A stretch of DNA of 64,000 nucleotides from Streptomyces carminius (GTDB lineage: Bacteria; Actinomycetota; Actinomycetes; Streptomycetales; Streptomycetaceae). Position numbers and translations under genes: made by a program. The notes below the pieces were generated by a model, which saw only the letters and a list, made by a program, of their open reading frames with translations, had not been told where the DNA came from and made no database searches. The DNA lies in assembly GCF_002794255.1 (NCBI RefSeq), contig NZ_PGGW01000011.1:62001-126000 (forward strand), given 5' to 3'. Of the stretch, positions 44,119-52,392 are shown one piece after another; the first letter of the stretch is position 1; every line of letters begins with the position of its first letter.

Positions 44119-45128
44119 ACGGTGCGCACCTCCGGCAGACGGGACAGCGCAGCCAGCACCTCCTCGGGCCGGATGCGCAGCAGCAGCGGATCGGGACGGC
44201 GGGCGTGCGGATCGCCCGGCGGGCCGGGGTACCACAGCGCCCGGTGGCGCTCGGTGCGCGGCGGCCCCCACAGCCGGGGCGCCACCGGACCGAAGAGGGT
44301 GACCGACGGGATGCCCAGGGCCACCGCCAGATGGGCGATGCCGGTGTCGCCGCTCACCACGGCCGAGGCGTCGGCGACCAGCGCGGCCAGCCCGTCCAGG
44401 GAGGCCGGGCGGTGAACGCCGCCGGGGGGCAGCCCGGCCAGCTCCGCCAGCCGCGCCGTCAGCTCCCGCTCGTCCGGTCCGCCGGTGACCGCCACCCGGT
44501 GCCCGGCCCGGCACAGCTCCCGGGCGACGGCCGCGTACCGCTCCACGGGCCAGCAGCGCGACGGTGATCCGGCGCCCGGGTGGAGCAGCACCGCGCCGGG
44601 GGCGGGGGACGGCTCCACCGCGGGATCCGGGGGCGGCAGCCGCAGGTCGGCCGGGTCGGCGGGGATGCCGTAGCAGCGCAGGAAGCGGCACCAGCGGTCC
44701 CGTTCGTGCTCCTGGGCGTACCACGGCGGCCCGTCGGGCGCGGCGAAGGCCAGCAGCCGGCCCGGCCCGAGCTTCTCCAGCGGGCGCATGCTCTCCGGGC
44801 CGTTGCCGTGCAGGTCCACGGCGATATCCGGCGGCGGGCCGGACCAGTCGAGCTCCTCCGGCACGGCGCGGCCCGGCGCCGCGGCGGGCAGCAGGGTGTC
44901 CACGGCACCGGTGCGCTCCACCAGCGGCGCCAGCCCGGCGGGCGCGGCCAGCACGGTCTCGTGCCCGGGGAAGGCCCGGCGCAGCGCCCGCAGCGCGGGC
45001 ACGCCGGCCAGCAGGTCGCCCAGGCCGAGCGCGCGCAGCACCAGCACCCGGGGGCGGTACGCGCGGCGCGCGGCGTCCGGCGAACCGGTCACGGACGGGC
45101 CCGCGGGCCGCTCGGCGGGGCCGTTCAC
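44115..45128 (-). CDS. GT9 family (ADP-heptose:heptosyltransferase-like) glycosyltransferase
   Basis: A 337-residue GT-B protein of the LPS heptosyltransferase family. VLVLRALGLGDLLAGVPALR (about residues 28-47) is the N-terminal block; LLHPGAGSPSRCWPVERYA (about 182) and VSGDTGIAHLAVALGIPSV (about 260) are the nucleotide-heptose binding blocks. In Gram-negatives these enzymes use ADP-heptose, and the donor pathway is encoded directly upstream. GTG 45128 overlaps hldE by GTGA. The acceptor in this organism is unknown. Confidence 0.9.
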   Translation of the reverse strand: MNGPAERPAGPSVTGSPDAARRAYRPRVLVLRALGLGDLLAGVPALRALRRAFPGHETVLAAPAGLAPLVERTGAVDTLLPAAAPGRAVPEELDWSGPPPDIAVDLHGNGPESMRPLEKLGPGRLLAFAAPDGPPWYAQEHERDRWCRFLRCYGIPADPADLRLPPPDPAVEPSPAPGAVLLHPGAGSPSRCWPVERYAAVARELCRAGHRVAVTGGPDERELTARLAELAGLPPGGVHRPASLDGLAALVADASAVVSGDTGIAHLAVALGIPSVTLFGPVAPRLWGPPRTERHRALWYPGPPGDPHARRPDPLLLRIRPEEVLAALSRLPEVRTV

Positions 45129-46669
45129 CGGGCTCCGTTCCGGGACGCGGAGCGCCGGGACGCGGAGTTCCGGGCCAGTGCCGCGCGTTCCGCGATGCCG
45201 GTGCTGGAGCGGCCGTCCAGGTACGGCAGCAGCACCGCCTGCCCGCCCCAGCTCTCCACCAGCCTCGCCTCGGGCAGGTCGGCGAGCGCGTAGTCGCCGC
45301 CCTTGACCCACACGTCCGGGCGGAGCCGCCCCAGGATCTCCTCGGGGGTGTCCTCGTCGAACACCGCCACCGCGTCCACGCACTCCAGCGCGCGCAGCAC
45401 CCGGACCCGGTCGGCCAGCGGGTTGATGGGACGGCCCGGTCCCTTGCGGCGCCGCACCGAGTCGTCGGAGTTGAGGCAGACCACCAGGCAGTCGCCGGTG
45501 CGGCGGGCCTCCTGGAGCAGCCCCACGTGTCCGGCGTGCAGCAGGTCGAAGCAGCCGCCGGTGGCCACCACCGTGCCGCCCGCCGCCCGCACCCGGGCCA
45601 CGAGCCGTTCGGCGTCCTCCTCCGGTGCGGGCGGGGACGGGGGCGCCGAACGGCGGGGGAAGGACAGCGCTCCCGCGCCCCCGGCCGCGACGTAGCCGGT
45701 GGCGGCCGCCACCGCGCCCCGTACGGCCGTCTCGGGGAGCGCGCCGTCGGCGAGCAGTCCGGCGGCGGCCGCCGCGAACTGGTCGCCCGCGCCGCAGGAG
45801 TCGCCGCTGTGCCGGGCGGGGGCGGGCACCAGCAGCGGGTGGTCCCCGTAGGACAGCAGCGCGCCCCGCTCGCCCAGGGTGATGGACACCGAGCCCGCCC
45901 CCCAGGCGTCGGCCAGCAGCCGGGCGTGCCGGGCGGCGGTGTGCAGGTTCTCCGGATCGTCCGGCCCGCCCCGCCGGCCGTCCGGCGCGGACGGCGGACG
46001 GCGGGGGCCGCCGCCGGCGAGCCGGTCGGCGAACAGCTTCGCCTCCTTCGCCGTCGGGGTCGCCAGCCGGGTGCCGGGCACCGGCTCCCGGCCGCGCGGA
46101 TGCGGGTCCCACACCAGCGGGACGCGTCCGGCCCGCTCGGCCAGCAGCGCGCGCACGGCGTCCGCGGTGCCCCGCCCGTAGTCGGAGACCAGCAGGGCGG
46201 GGGCCGCGGCGAGCGCCGCGCGGACCTCCTCGGGGACCGGGGCGTCCGAGGCGGCCCGGCCGTCCCCGCGGTCCATCCGGACCACCGGACGGTTCCCGGC
46301 CAGCACCCGGGTCTTCTCCGACAGGGTGCCCGCCAGCGGCAGTGCCACCACCGTCACCCAGGGGTCCAGCAGTTCGCGCAGCCGCCGGCTCGCCGGGTCC
46401 TCGCCCAGCGCGGTCACCAGGGTGACCCGGCGGCCGCCGAGGGCGGCCGCACAGGCGGCCAGGGCGGCACCGCCCGGCCGCAGCCGCTCCTCGCAGTCGT
46501 CCAGCACCGGCACCGGGGCGTCCGGCGCCATCCGTTCGGCCCGGCCCACCAGATCACGGTCCAGCAGGGCGTCGCCGACCACGACGAGCGGCGCGGCGGC
46601 GGACGGCCCGGCGGTGCCGGGAACGCCGGAAACGCCGGGAACGGGATCAGGCCTCCTCGGCGGCGCCAT
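45125..46669 (-). CDS. hldE: Bifunctional D-beta-D-heptose 7-phosphate kinase / heptose 1-phosphate adenylyltransferase
   Basis: A fused enzyme of about 514 residues. The N-terminal PfkB-type kinase domain ends in the active-site loop HSGDSCGAGDQFAAAA (about 297-312). The C-terminal cytidylyltransferase-fold domain has ATGGCFDLLHAGHVGLLQEA (about 367-386, HxGH motif), NSDDSVRRRKGPGRPINPLADR (about 396) and WVKGGDYA. It phosphorylates heptose-7-P at C1 and, after GmhB acts, makes ADP-heptose. A Pro/Arg/Gly insert lies near residue 220. ATG 46669 is preferred (GGGGGG seven bases before); ATG 46675 adds two residues. It overlaps gmhA by 23 bp. Confidence 0.94.
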   Translation of the reverse strand: MAPPRRPDPVPGVSGVPGTAGPSAAAPLVVVGDALLDRDLVGRAERMAPDAPVPVLDDCEERLRPGGAALAACAAALGGRRVTLVTALGEDPASRRLRELLDPWVTVVALPLAGTLSEKTRVLAGNRPVVRMDRGDGRAASDAPVPEEVRAALAAAPALLVSDYGRGTADAVRALLAERAGRVPLVWDPHPRGREPVPGTRLATPTAKEAKLFADRLAGGGPRRPPSAPDGRRGGPDDPENLHTAARHARLLADAWGAGSVSITLGERGALLSYGDHPLLVPAPARHSGDSCGAGDQFAAAAAGLLADGALPETAVRGAVAAATGYVAAGGAGALSFPRRSAPPSPPAPEEDAERLVARVRAAGGTVVATGGCFDLLHAGHVGLLQEARRTGDCLVVCLNSDDSVRRRKGPGRPINPLADRVRVLRALECVDAVAVFDEDTPEEILGRLRPDVWVKGGDYALADLPEARLVESWGGQAVLLPYLDGRSSTGIAERAALARNSASRRSASRNGAR

Positions 46670-47411
46670 CGGCATTCCCCCCTTCCGGCAGATCCTCCAG
46701 GGCGGCGTCGAAGGCGGCGCACAGCATGTGCACGGCCACCAGATGAAGCTCCTGCACCGTGGCGGTGGCCTCCGCGCGGACGCACAGCGCCTCGTCGCCG
46801 CCCGCGGCCAGCGGGTTGGGCGCGGGACCGGTGAGCGCCCACACCGTCATGCCCGCCTCACGCCCGGCCTCGGCGGCCGACAGCAGGTTGGCGCTGGCGC
46901 CGCTGGTGGACAGCAGCACCAGCACGTCGCCCTTGCGGCCGTGCGCCCGCACCTGCCGGGCGAACAGCTCGTCCACGCCGTAGTCGTTGGCGATGGCGGT
47001 GGTGGAGGAGGTGTCGGCGTGCAGGGCGATGGCGGAGAACGGCGGGCGGTCGTCGCGGTAGCGGCCGACCAGCTCGGCGGTCAGGTGCTGGGCCTGGGCG
47101 GCGCTGCCGCCGTTCCCGGCCGCCAGCAGCCGGCCGCCGCCGGCCAGTACCCCCGCCAGCCGCCGCCCCCAGTCCCCGACGGCGTCGGCCTGCTCGTCGC
47201 GGAAGCGCACCAGCGCCTCCAGCAGGTCGTCGCAGTGGCCGCTGAGCGGACCCGCGGAACCCGCCGCCTCCGGGGCGGCCGTACCGCGCGGCGCCGGAGC
47301 GCCCGCCCGGCCCGCGGCCCCGGCCGTGGTCTTGGCTGCGCTCTTGGCTGCGCTCTTGGCTGCGCTCTTGGCCGCGGCCCTGGTCTTGGACGCGGTCCTG
47401 GGTGTCGTCAT
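46647..47411 (-). CDS. gmhA: D-sedoheptulose 7-phosphate isomerase (SIS domain)
   Basis: A 254-residue enzyme that turns sedoheptulose-7-P into D-glycero-D-manno-heptose 7-P. AAGNGGSAAQAQHLTAELVG (about residues 96-115) is the GmhA active-site block, and VLVLLSTSGASANLLSAAE (about 160-178) is the SIS sugar-phosphate loop. QELHLVAVHMLCAAFD (about 220-235) carries the conserved Glu/His of the C-terminal helix. The N-terminus has about 55 extra residues with KSAAKSAAKSAAK, encoded by a 12-bp-unit tandem repeat, resembling the Lys/Ala tails of histone H1-like proteins. ATG 47411 overlaps the upstream GT4 stop. Confidence 0.93.
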   Translation of the reverse strand: MTTPRTASKTRAAAKSAAKSAAKSAAKTTAGAAGRAGAPAPRGTAAPEAAGSAGPLSGHCDDLLEALVRFRDEQADAVGDWGRRLAGVLAGGGRLLAAGNGGSAAQAQHLTAELVGRYRDDRPPFSAIALHADTSSTTAIANDYGVDELFARQVRAHGRKGDVLVLLSTSGASANLLSAAEAGREAGMTVWALTGPAPNPLAAGGDEALCVRAEATATVQELHLVAVHMLCAAFDAALEDLPEGGNADGAAEEA

Positions 47412-48646
47412 CGGGTCGCCCCCGTCGGAACACGGTGGCGCGAGGCCACCTGGGTGTACACCTGTTGAGCGCCGTCGGCGACCCGCCGCCAGGAGAAGCG
47501 GGCAAGGGCGCGTTTCCGGCCGGCCGCGCCGTAGCGCCGCAGCAGTTCCGGCGAACCGGTCAGTTCGTTGACGGCACGGGCGAGCGCGCCGGGGTCCCCG
47601 GGCGGCACCAGACGGCCGGTCACCCGGTCGGCGACCGAGTCCAGATGGCCGCCGACCCCGGTGGCGACGACCGGCACCCCGCAGGCCATGGCCTCCAGCG
47701 GGACGATGCCGAACGGCTCGTACCGCGGCGTGGACAGCACCAGATCGGCACCGCGGATCAGGGCGGGCATCCGCTCGTGCGGTACGGCGCCCAGCAGCCG
47801 CACCCGCTCCGCCACCCCCAGCTCCTCCGCCAGCCCGCGCAGCCGCCGGGCCTCGGGGTCGTCGTCCAGCAGCGCGGGCTCCGGGCCGCCGGCGATCAGC
47901 AGTTCGGCGCCGGGGACGTCCGCCAGCGCGGCGATCGCCTGGTCGAAGCCCTTGCGCGGCACCAGCCGGCCGATCGCCAGCAGCCGGTGCGCCGGCCGCG
48001 CCGCGCCGCCGTGCCCCCGGGGCGGGGCACCGGCGGTGTCCCCGGCGGGACCGAACTCCTCGGTGTCCACCCCGCACGGCACCACCGAGGTCCGCTCCGG
48101 CGGCACGCCCATGGCGCCCAGCTCGAACACCTCGTCGGTGCAGGTGGCCAGGACGCGGTCGCACTCGCGCCCGATCCGCCGCTCCGCCCCGATCCGCTCC
48201 GGCGGGCTGGTGTCGGCCGCGCCCTGGTGGCGCCGCTTGACGGTGCCCAGGGCGTGGTACGTCTGGATGACGGGGACACCCGTGGCCCGGGCGCCGTCCA
48301 GCGCCGCCAGCCCCGACATCCAGAAGTGCGCGTGCGCCACGTCCGGCGGCCGTTCGGCCCACCGGCGCGCCAGGTGGGCGCCGAAGGCGGACATGTGCGG
48401 CAGCAGCTCGTCCTTGGGCACCGCGCGCGGCGGGCCGGCGGGCACGTGCTCGACGGTGACACCGGGGCACAGCTCCACCCGGTCGGGCGGTTCCGCGCTG
48501 TCACGGCGGGTGTGGACGGTGACGGTGTGACCCCGCCGGGCCAGCTCCCGCGACAACTGCGCGACGTACACGTTCTGGCCCCCGGCGTCGGGGCCGCCGA
48601 GCGGGGCGAGCGGACTCGCGTGCTCGGACACCATGGCGATCCTCAA
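47408..48646 (-). CDS. GT4 family glycosyltransferase
   Basis: A 412-residue GT-B enzyme. PLGGPDAGGQNVYVAQLSREL (residues 15-35) is the N-terminal donor/acceptor loop; LLAIGRLVPRKGFDQAI (about 225) and STPRYEPFGIVPLEAMACG (about 308, the EX7E motif) are the retaining GT4 signature, as in mannosyltransferases and sucrose-phosphate-synthase-like enzymes. Start TTG 48646 overlaps the upstream stop (TTGA) and has a strong GGAGG. Probably adds mannose or a related sugar to the glycan. Confidence 0.92.
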   Translation of the reverse strand: MRIAMVSEHASPLAPLGGPDAGGQNVYVAQLSRELARRGHTVTVHTRRDSAEPPDRVELCPGVTVEHVPAGPPRAVPKDELLPHMSAFGAHLARRWAERPPDVAHAHFWMSGLAALDGARATGVPVIQTYHALGTVKRRHQGAADTSPPERIGAERRIGRECDRVLATCTDEVFELGAMGVPPERTSVVPCGVDTEEFGPAGDTAGAPPRGHGGAARPAHRLLAIGRLVPRKGFDQAIAALADVPGAELLIAGGPEPALLDDDPEARRLRGLAEELGVAERVRLLGAVPHERMPALIRGADLVLSTPRYEPFGIVPLEAMACGVPVVATGVGGHLDSVADRVTGRLVPPGDPGALARAVNELTGSPELLRRYGAAGRKRALARFSWRRVADGAQQVYTQVASRHRVPTGATR

Positions 48647-49608
48647 CGGGCCACCTCCTTGATCAGCCGCTCCCAGTCCTCCAGGAAGCGCGGCAGCCCG
48701 TAACGGGCCAGTGCGGCCGTCCGGGCCTGCTCGCCGACGTGGCGCGCGTAGGCGGGGTCGGCGATGAAGCCGCGGACGGCGTCGGTCAGTACGTCGAGCC
48801 GGTTGGAGAGGACTCCGGCTCCCTCGGGCACGGCCGCGGACGCCTCGGTGGTGTCGAGGGCGATCACGGGCATGCCCAGGTGCATGGCCTCCAGCAGGGA
48901 CAGGCCGAGCGAGGTCCAGCGGATCGGGTGCACGTACACCCGGCGCCTGGCCATCTCCCGGTGCATCTCCCTCTGGGGCAGGTCCTGCGAGCGGCAGCGG
49001 TCCGCGGGGACGCCCAGCTCCCCGGCCAGCCCCTCGGTCCGCATCCCGAAGACGTCCAGCGGGGCCGCGGCGGCGAACCGGGGCAGCAGGTCGGTGCCGG
49101 TGGTGCGGCCGCGCCGCAGCGGCTCGTTGACCACCACGGCCGCCCGCGCCAGCTCACCGGTCCACAGCGGCCCGGGATCGACGATCCCGTGCTCGACGAC
49201 GGCGGTGGGGGAGGAGCCGCAGTCCCAGAACAGCCGGTTGAAGTGGGTGACGTGGACGATCGTCAGGCCCGGGACGTCCGCCATCGGATGGCGGGTGTCG
49301 GGCACGTTCCCGTCCGGCGCGTTGTGCTCCAGGTAGACGGCCGGGACGTCGCGGCCCGGCCGCCTGCCGCCCAGCCACTCCTCGGCCAGTTCCCTCTCGT
49401 GCGGCCGCTGGAGCACCACCAGGTCGACGTCCGTCTCCCGCAGCTCCTCGGGCGTCAGTTCCACCACGCTGCCGGGCCAGTCGAAGGTGACGGCCCGGCC
49501 GAGCCCGTCGGGGCCGCGGTCGGGGGTCACGGGCACCAGGTAGGTGTGCGGGCCCTGGACGAACGCGGTGGTCCAGGAGCCGTGTACGTGCCACAGCAGG
49601 ATCCTCAT
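48643..49608 (-). CDS. Glycosyltransferase, GT4/GT1-like
   Basis: A 321-residue GT-B-like protein. MRILLWHVHGSWTTAFVQG at the start, VYLEHNAPDGNVPDTRHP near 106 and the C-terminal block HPIRWTSLGLSLLEAMHLGM (about 239-258), which holds the E...E motif, point to a glycosyltransferase of the GT4 clan. The acceptor is unknown. ATG 49608 has GGAGGAG four bases before and overlaps the upstream GT9 by ATGA. Similar proteins occur in the corresponding S. coelicolor cluster (from memory). Confidence 0.85.
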   Translation of the reverse strand: MRILLWHVHGSWTTAFVQGPHTYLVPVTPDRGPDGLGRAVTFDWPGSVVELTPEELRETDVDLVVLQRPHERELAEEWLGGRRPGRDVPAVYLEHNAPDGNVPDTRHPMADVPGLTIVHVTHFNRLFWDCGSSPTAVVEHGIVDPGPLWTGELARAAVVVNEPLRRGRTTGTDLLPRFAAAAPLDVFGMRTEGLAGELGVPADRCRSQDLPQREMHREMARRRVYVHPIRWTSLGLSLLEAMHLGMPVIALDTTEASAAVPEGAGVLSNRLDVLTDAVRGFIADPAYARHVGEQARTAALARYGLPRFLEDWERLIKEVAR

Positions 49609-50660
49609 GCGGCTCCTCCCTCCGGGCCGCCGCGCTCGGCGACCGTGCTCTGTCGTCCGCCTTCGGCGAAGACCTTCTCCACGGCGGTGACCACGTCCTG
49701 CGCGGTCACCCGGTCCAGACAGGGGTGCCCGGGGACGGGGCAGACGCGGGCCCGGCTGTCCGCGCACGGGGCCCGCTGGTCGCCCAGCAGCACCAGCGGC
49801 ACCCGGAACGGCGCCCAGCGTTCGGCCGGGACCACCGGGGCGAACAGCGAGACCACCGGGGCGCCCACGGCGGCGGCCAGATGGGCCGGTCCGGTGTTTC
49901 CGGTGACCACGGCCGCCGCTCCGGCCAGTACCCCGGCCAGTTCGGCGGGCGAGGTGCGCCCGCCCAGGTCGAGGGCGTCGTCGCCGGCCACGTACGCGGT
50001 CAGTTCGCGCTCCTCGGGCACTCCGGTGACCACCACCCGGTGCCCGGCGGCGGCCAGGGCCCGTACCGCCTCGGCGGACCGCTCGGGGCTCCAGCGGCGG
50101 GCGGGCACGCTCGCTCCCGGGTGCAGCACGACGTACCCCGGCGGCCCGGCCAGCCCCGCCGCGGGCGGCGGGGGCAGCACCCGCAGCCGCCCGTCGTCGC
50201 CGTCGGGCAGCGGGAAGCCCGCCGCCTCGGCCAGCGCGAGGGCCGCCTCGGCCTCGTGGGCGTGCGGGTCCCGTTTGTGGCGTACGTCCAGCAGCGAACC
50301 GGGGTAGTGCACGCTGTCCGCGGCGACGCGCGCGATCCCCGCCATCCGCAGCACCAGCGCCGTCGGCAGCGGGCTCTGGTGGGCCGAGGCCAGGATCAGC
50401 GCGACCTCGCAGCGCTGCCCGGCGATCTCGGCCACCGCCCGCTCGACGTCCGCGCGGTCGGTGGGGGGCGGGTCGAAGCCCACCCAGGGGGCGTCCCAGA
50501 CCAGGACCTCGTCCACCCCGGGCAGCATCCGCCCGGCGGGCGCCCCGCGCGGGCCGCACAGCAGCGTCACCCGCTCGGCGCGGGCCGCCACGGCCCGTAC
50601 CGCGGGGCCCGCCAGCAGCACGTCCCCGAAGCTGTCCAGCCGTGCGACGAGCGCCCTCAT
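49605..50660 (-). CDS. GT9 family (ADP-heptose:heptosyltransferase-like) glycosyltransferase
   Basis: A 351-residue GT-B protein. MRALVARLDSFGDVLLAGPA (1-20) is the classic RfaF/WaaC-type start; VVLHPGASVPARRWSPERSA (about 177) and VTGNTGPAHLAAAVGAPVVS (about 255) are the nucleotide-heptose blocks; RVCPVPGHPCLDRVTAQDV near 310 with its Cys pair is typical of WaaF-like enzymes. It is the second GT9 of the operon, so at least two heptosyl transfers are likely. Overlaps gmhB by ATGA. Confidence 0.92.
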   Translation of the reverse strand: MRALVARLDSFGDVLLAGPAVRAVAARAERVTLLCGPRGAPAGRMLPGVDEVLVWDAPWVGFDPPPTDRADVERAVAEIAGQRCEVALILASAHQSPLPTALVLRMAGIARVAADSVHYPGSLLDVRHKRDPHAHEAEAALALAEAAGFPLPDGDDGRLRVLPPPPAAGLAGPPGYVVLHPGASVPARRWSPERSAEAVRALAAAGHRVVVTGVPEERELTAYVAGDDALDLGGRTSPAELAGVLAGAAAVVTGNTGPAHLAAAVGAPVVSLFAPVVPAERWAPFRVPLVLLGDQRAPCADSRARVCPVPGHPCLDRVTAQDVVTAVEKVFAEGGRQSTVAERGGPEGGAA

Positions 50661-51319
50661 GACGGCCTCCGGGCGGTACCGGCGGTACGGGCGGCGCCGG
50701 TACCGCGGGTGCGGGCGCGGGCGGTGGTGCGGACGGGCGCCGGAGCGCGGTCCGCGCCGCCGTGCGGGGCGCCCGCGGCGCCGGCCGGGTCGTCGCCCGT
50801 ACCGCCGTCCAGACAGCGGCGCACCGCGGTGAGCAGATCGGGGGCCACCGAGGGGGCGTCCCGGATCTCCCGGGGCAGCGTCACGGGGGTGGGGACGAGG
50901 ACGCCCCGGGCACCCGCGGCCCGGGCCGCGCCCATGTCCGCGCCGATGTCGCCGATCACCACGCACTCGGCGGGAGTCACGCCCAGCCGCCGGGCGGCGT
51001 CCAGCACCAGCCCGGGGGCGGGCTTGCGGCAGGCGCAGCCGTCACCGGGGCCGTGCGGGCAGACGGCCCAGACGTTCACCGGGCCCAGCAGCTCGTCGAT
51101 CCGGGCGTGCACCCGGCCCATGTCGTCCCAGCCGAACAGGCCGCGGGCGATGCCGGACTGGTTGGTGACCACCGCGGTCGGCACCCCGCGGGAGCGCAGC
51201 AGGGCCATGGCCTCGACGGCACCCGGCATGGGGCGCACCAGTTCCGGGTCGCCGTTGTAGGGGACGTCCTCGACCAGGGTGCCGTCCCGGTCCAGCAGCA
51301 CCGCGCGCACCATCGTCAT
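50657..51319 (-). CDS. gmhB: D-glycero-beta-D-manno-heptose 1,7-bisphosphate 7-phosphatase
   Basis: A 220-residue HAD phosphatase. LLDRDGTL (about 8-15) contains the nucleophile and acid/base Asp pair, VTNQSGIARG (about 49) is motif II, and CPHGPGDGCACRKP (about 87-100) is the zinc-binding loop that marks GmhB/HisB-type HAD enzymes; VIGDIGADMGAA (about 121) is motif IV. It removes the 7-phosphate between the two HldE steps. The last 45 residues are a Pro/Ala/Arg-rich extension not present in typical GmhB. ATG 51319 overlaps the upstream GT2. Confidence 0.93.
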   Translation of the reverse strand: MTMVRAVLLDRDGTLVEDVPYNGDPELVRPMPGAVEAMALLRSRGVPTAVVTNQSGIARGLFGWDDMGRVHARIDELLGPVNVWAVCPHGPGDGCACRKPAPGLVLDAARRLGVTPAECVVIGDIGADMGAARAAGARGVLVPTPVTLPREIRDAPSVAPDLLTAVRRCLDGGTGDDPAGAAGAPHGGADRAPAPVRTTARARTRGTGAARTAGTARRPS

Positions 51320-52392
51320 GTCCCGGCCTCCGGTACGGTCTCCGGCACGGCCTCCGGGGCCGGACCCTCCGCCGCGGCGGCCGCGCCGTCCCAGGGGGCG
51401 GCACGGCGGTGGCGCAGCGTCCCGGCCAGCCGGTGGTACGCCGCCAGCGGCGGTATGAGCGCGCTGGTCGCCAGCATGGCCAGCACCTCCTCGCGGGTCC
51501 GGGGTCCGGGGGCGATCCGGGCCCGGGCGAACTCGGCGGTGCCCAGCAGCCAGCCCGCCCCGGCCAGCGCGGCGGCCCGCCGCCGTCCGGCGGCGGCCAG
51601 GACGAGCGCCGCGGCACCGGCGGCGGCGGTCGCCGTGTGGCGGCGGATCCGGCCTTTCGGCGCGGCGGCCCGCTGCCACCAGGTGGGGCCGTGCAGCCGC
51701 AGCATCAGCGCGTCGTCGGCGTTGCCGCGCTGCATGCGCAGCGACACCCAGCGGTCCGCGGGCCGTACCGGGTGGGTGGTCAGCCGGCTGCCGCGCCGGA
51801 TGCGCCAGCCGTCGTCCAGCACCCGCAGCGCCAGGTCGGCGTCCTCGCGGAAGGCGCGGGGGAAGCGTTCGTCGAAGCCGCCGACGGCCTTGAGCGCCTC
51901 GGTGCGGTAGGCCATGTCGGCCGTCGCCCACTGGGCACGGGCCAGCCCGGCGGTGTTGCGCTCCCAGTCGGTGGGGCGCCGCCCGGTGGGCAGCGGCACG
52001 TCCAGGGCGCCCTGCACCCCGGCGACGGTGGGGTCGGCCTCGCCCAGATCGCGGGCCAGGTCCTCGCACCAGCGGGCGCCGACCCGTACGTCGTCGTCGA
52101 GGAAGGCCACCCAGGGGGCGGTGACCAGCCGCCAGCCGGCGTTGCGGGCGCCGGCCGGACCGCGCCCGCCGGTCTGCACCACGACGGCGCGCTCCCGCAG
52201 CGGCCCGAGTGCGTCCAGCGGCAGGTCGTCGCGGAGCGGCTCGGGCTGCGGCCGGTCGTCCACGAGCACGATCTCGCGCGGCTCGGGGCCGAGCGACCCG
52301 GCGAGCGAGGCGAGGCAGTCGGTCAGACAGGGGCGCCCGACGGTGGGTATGACCACCGAGTAGCCGGCCGCCGCCCGGTTGGATCCGGTCAT
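51316..52392 (-). CDS. GT2 family glycosyltransferase with C-terminal membrane segment
   Basis: A 358-residue protein. YSVVIPTVGRPCLTDCLASL (about residues 11-30), VAFLDDDVRVG (about 93, DxD) and FREDADLALRVLDDGWRI (about 176) are the GT2 core. After about residue 245 there are one or two Ala-rich hydrophobic stretches that may anchor it to the membrane. The C-terminal 25 residues are low complexity. It differs from the two paralogous GT2s at the end of the operon. Overlaps the carbamoyltransferase gene by ATGA. Confidence 0.9.
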   Translation of the reverse strand: MTGSNRAAAGYSVVIPTVGRPCLTDCLASLAGSLGPEPREIVLVDDRPQPEPLRDDLPLDALGPLRERAVVVQTGGRGPAGARNAGWRLVTAPWVAFLDDDVRVGARWCEDLARDLGEADPTVAGVQGALDVPLPTGRRPTDWERNTAGLARAQWATADMAYRTEALKAVGGFDERFPRAFREDADLALRVLDDGWRIRRGSRLTTHPVRPADRWVSLRMQRGNADDALMLRLHGPTWWQRAAAPKGRIRRHTATAAAGAAALVLAAAGRRRAAALAGAGWLLGTAEFARARIAPGPRTREEVLAMLATSALIPPLAAYHRLAGTLRHRRAAPWDGAAAAAEGPAPEAVPETVPEAGT

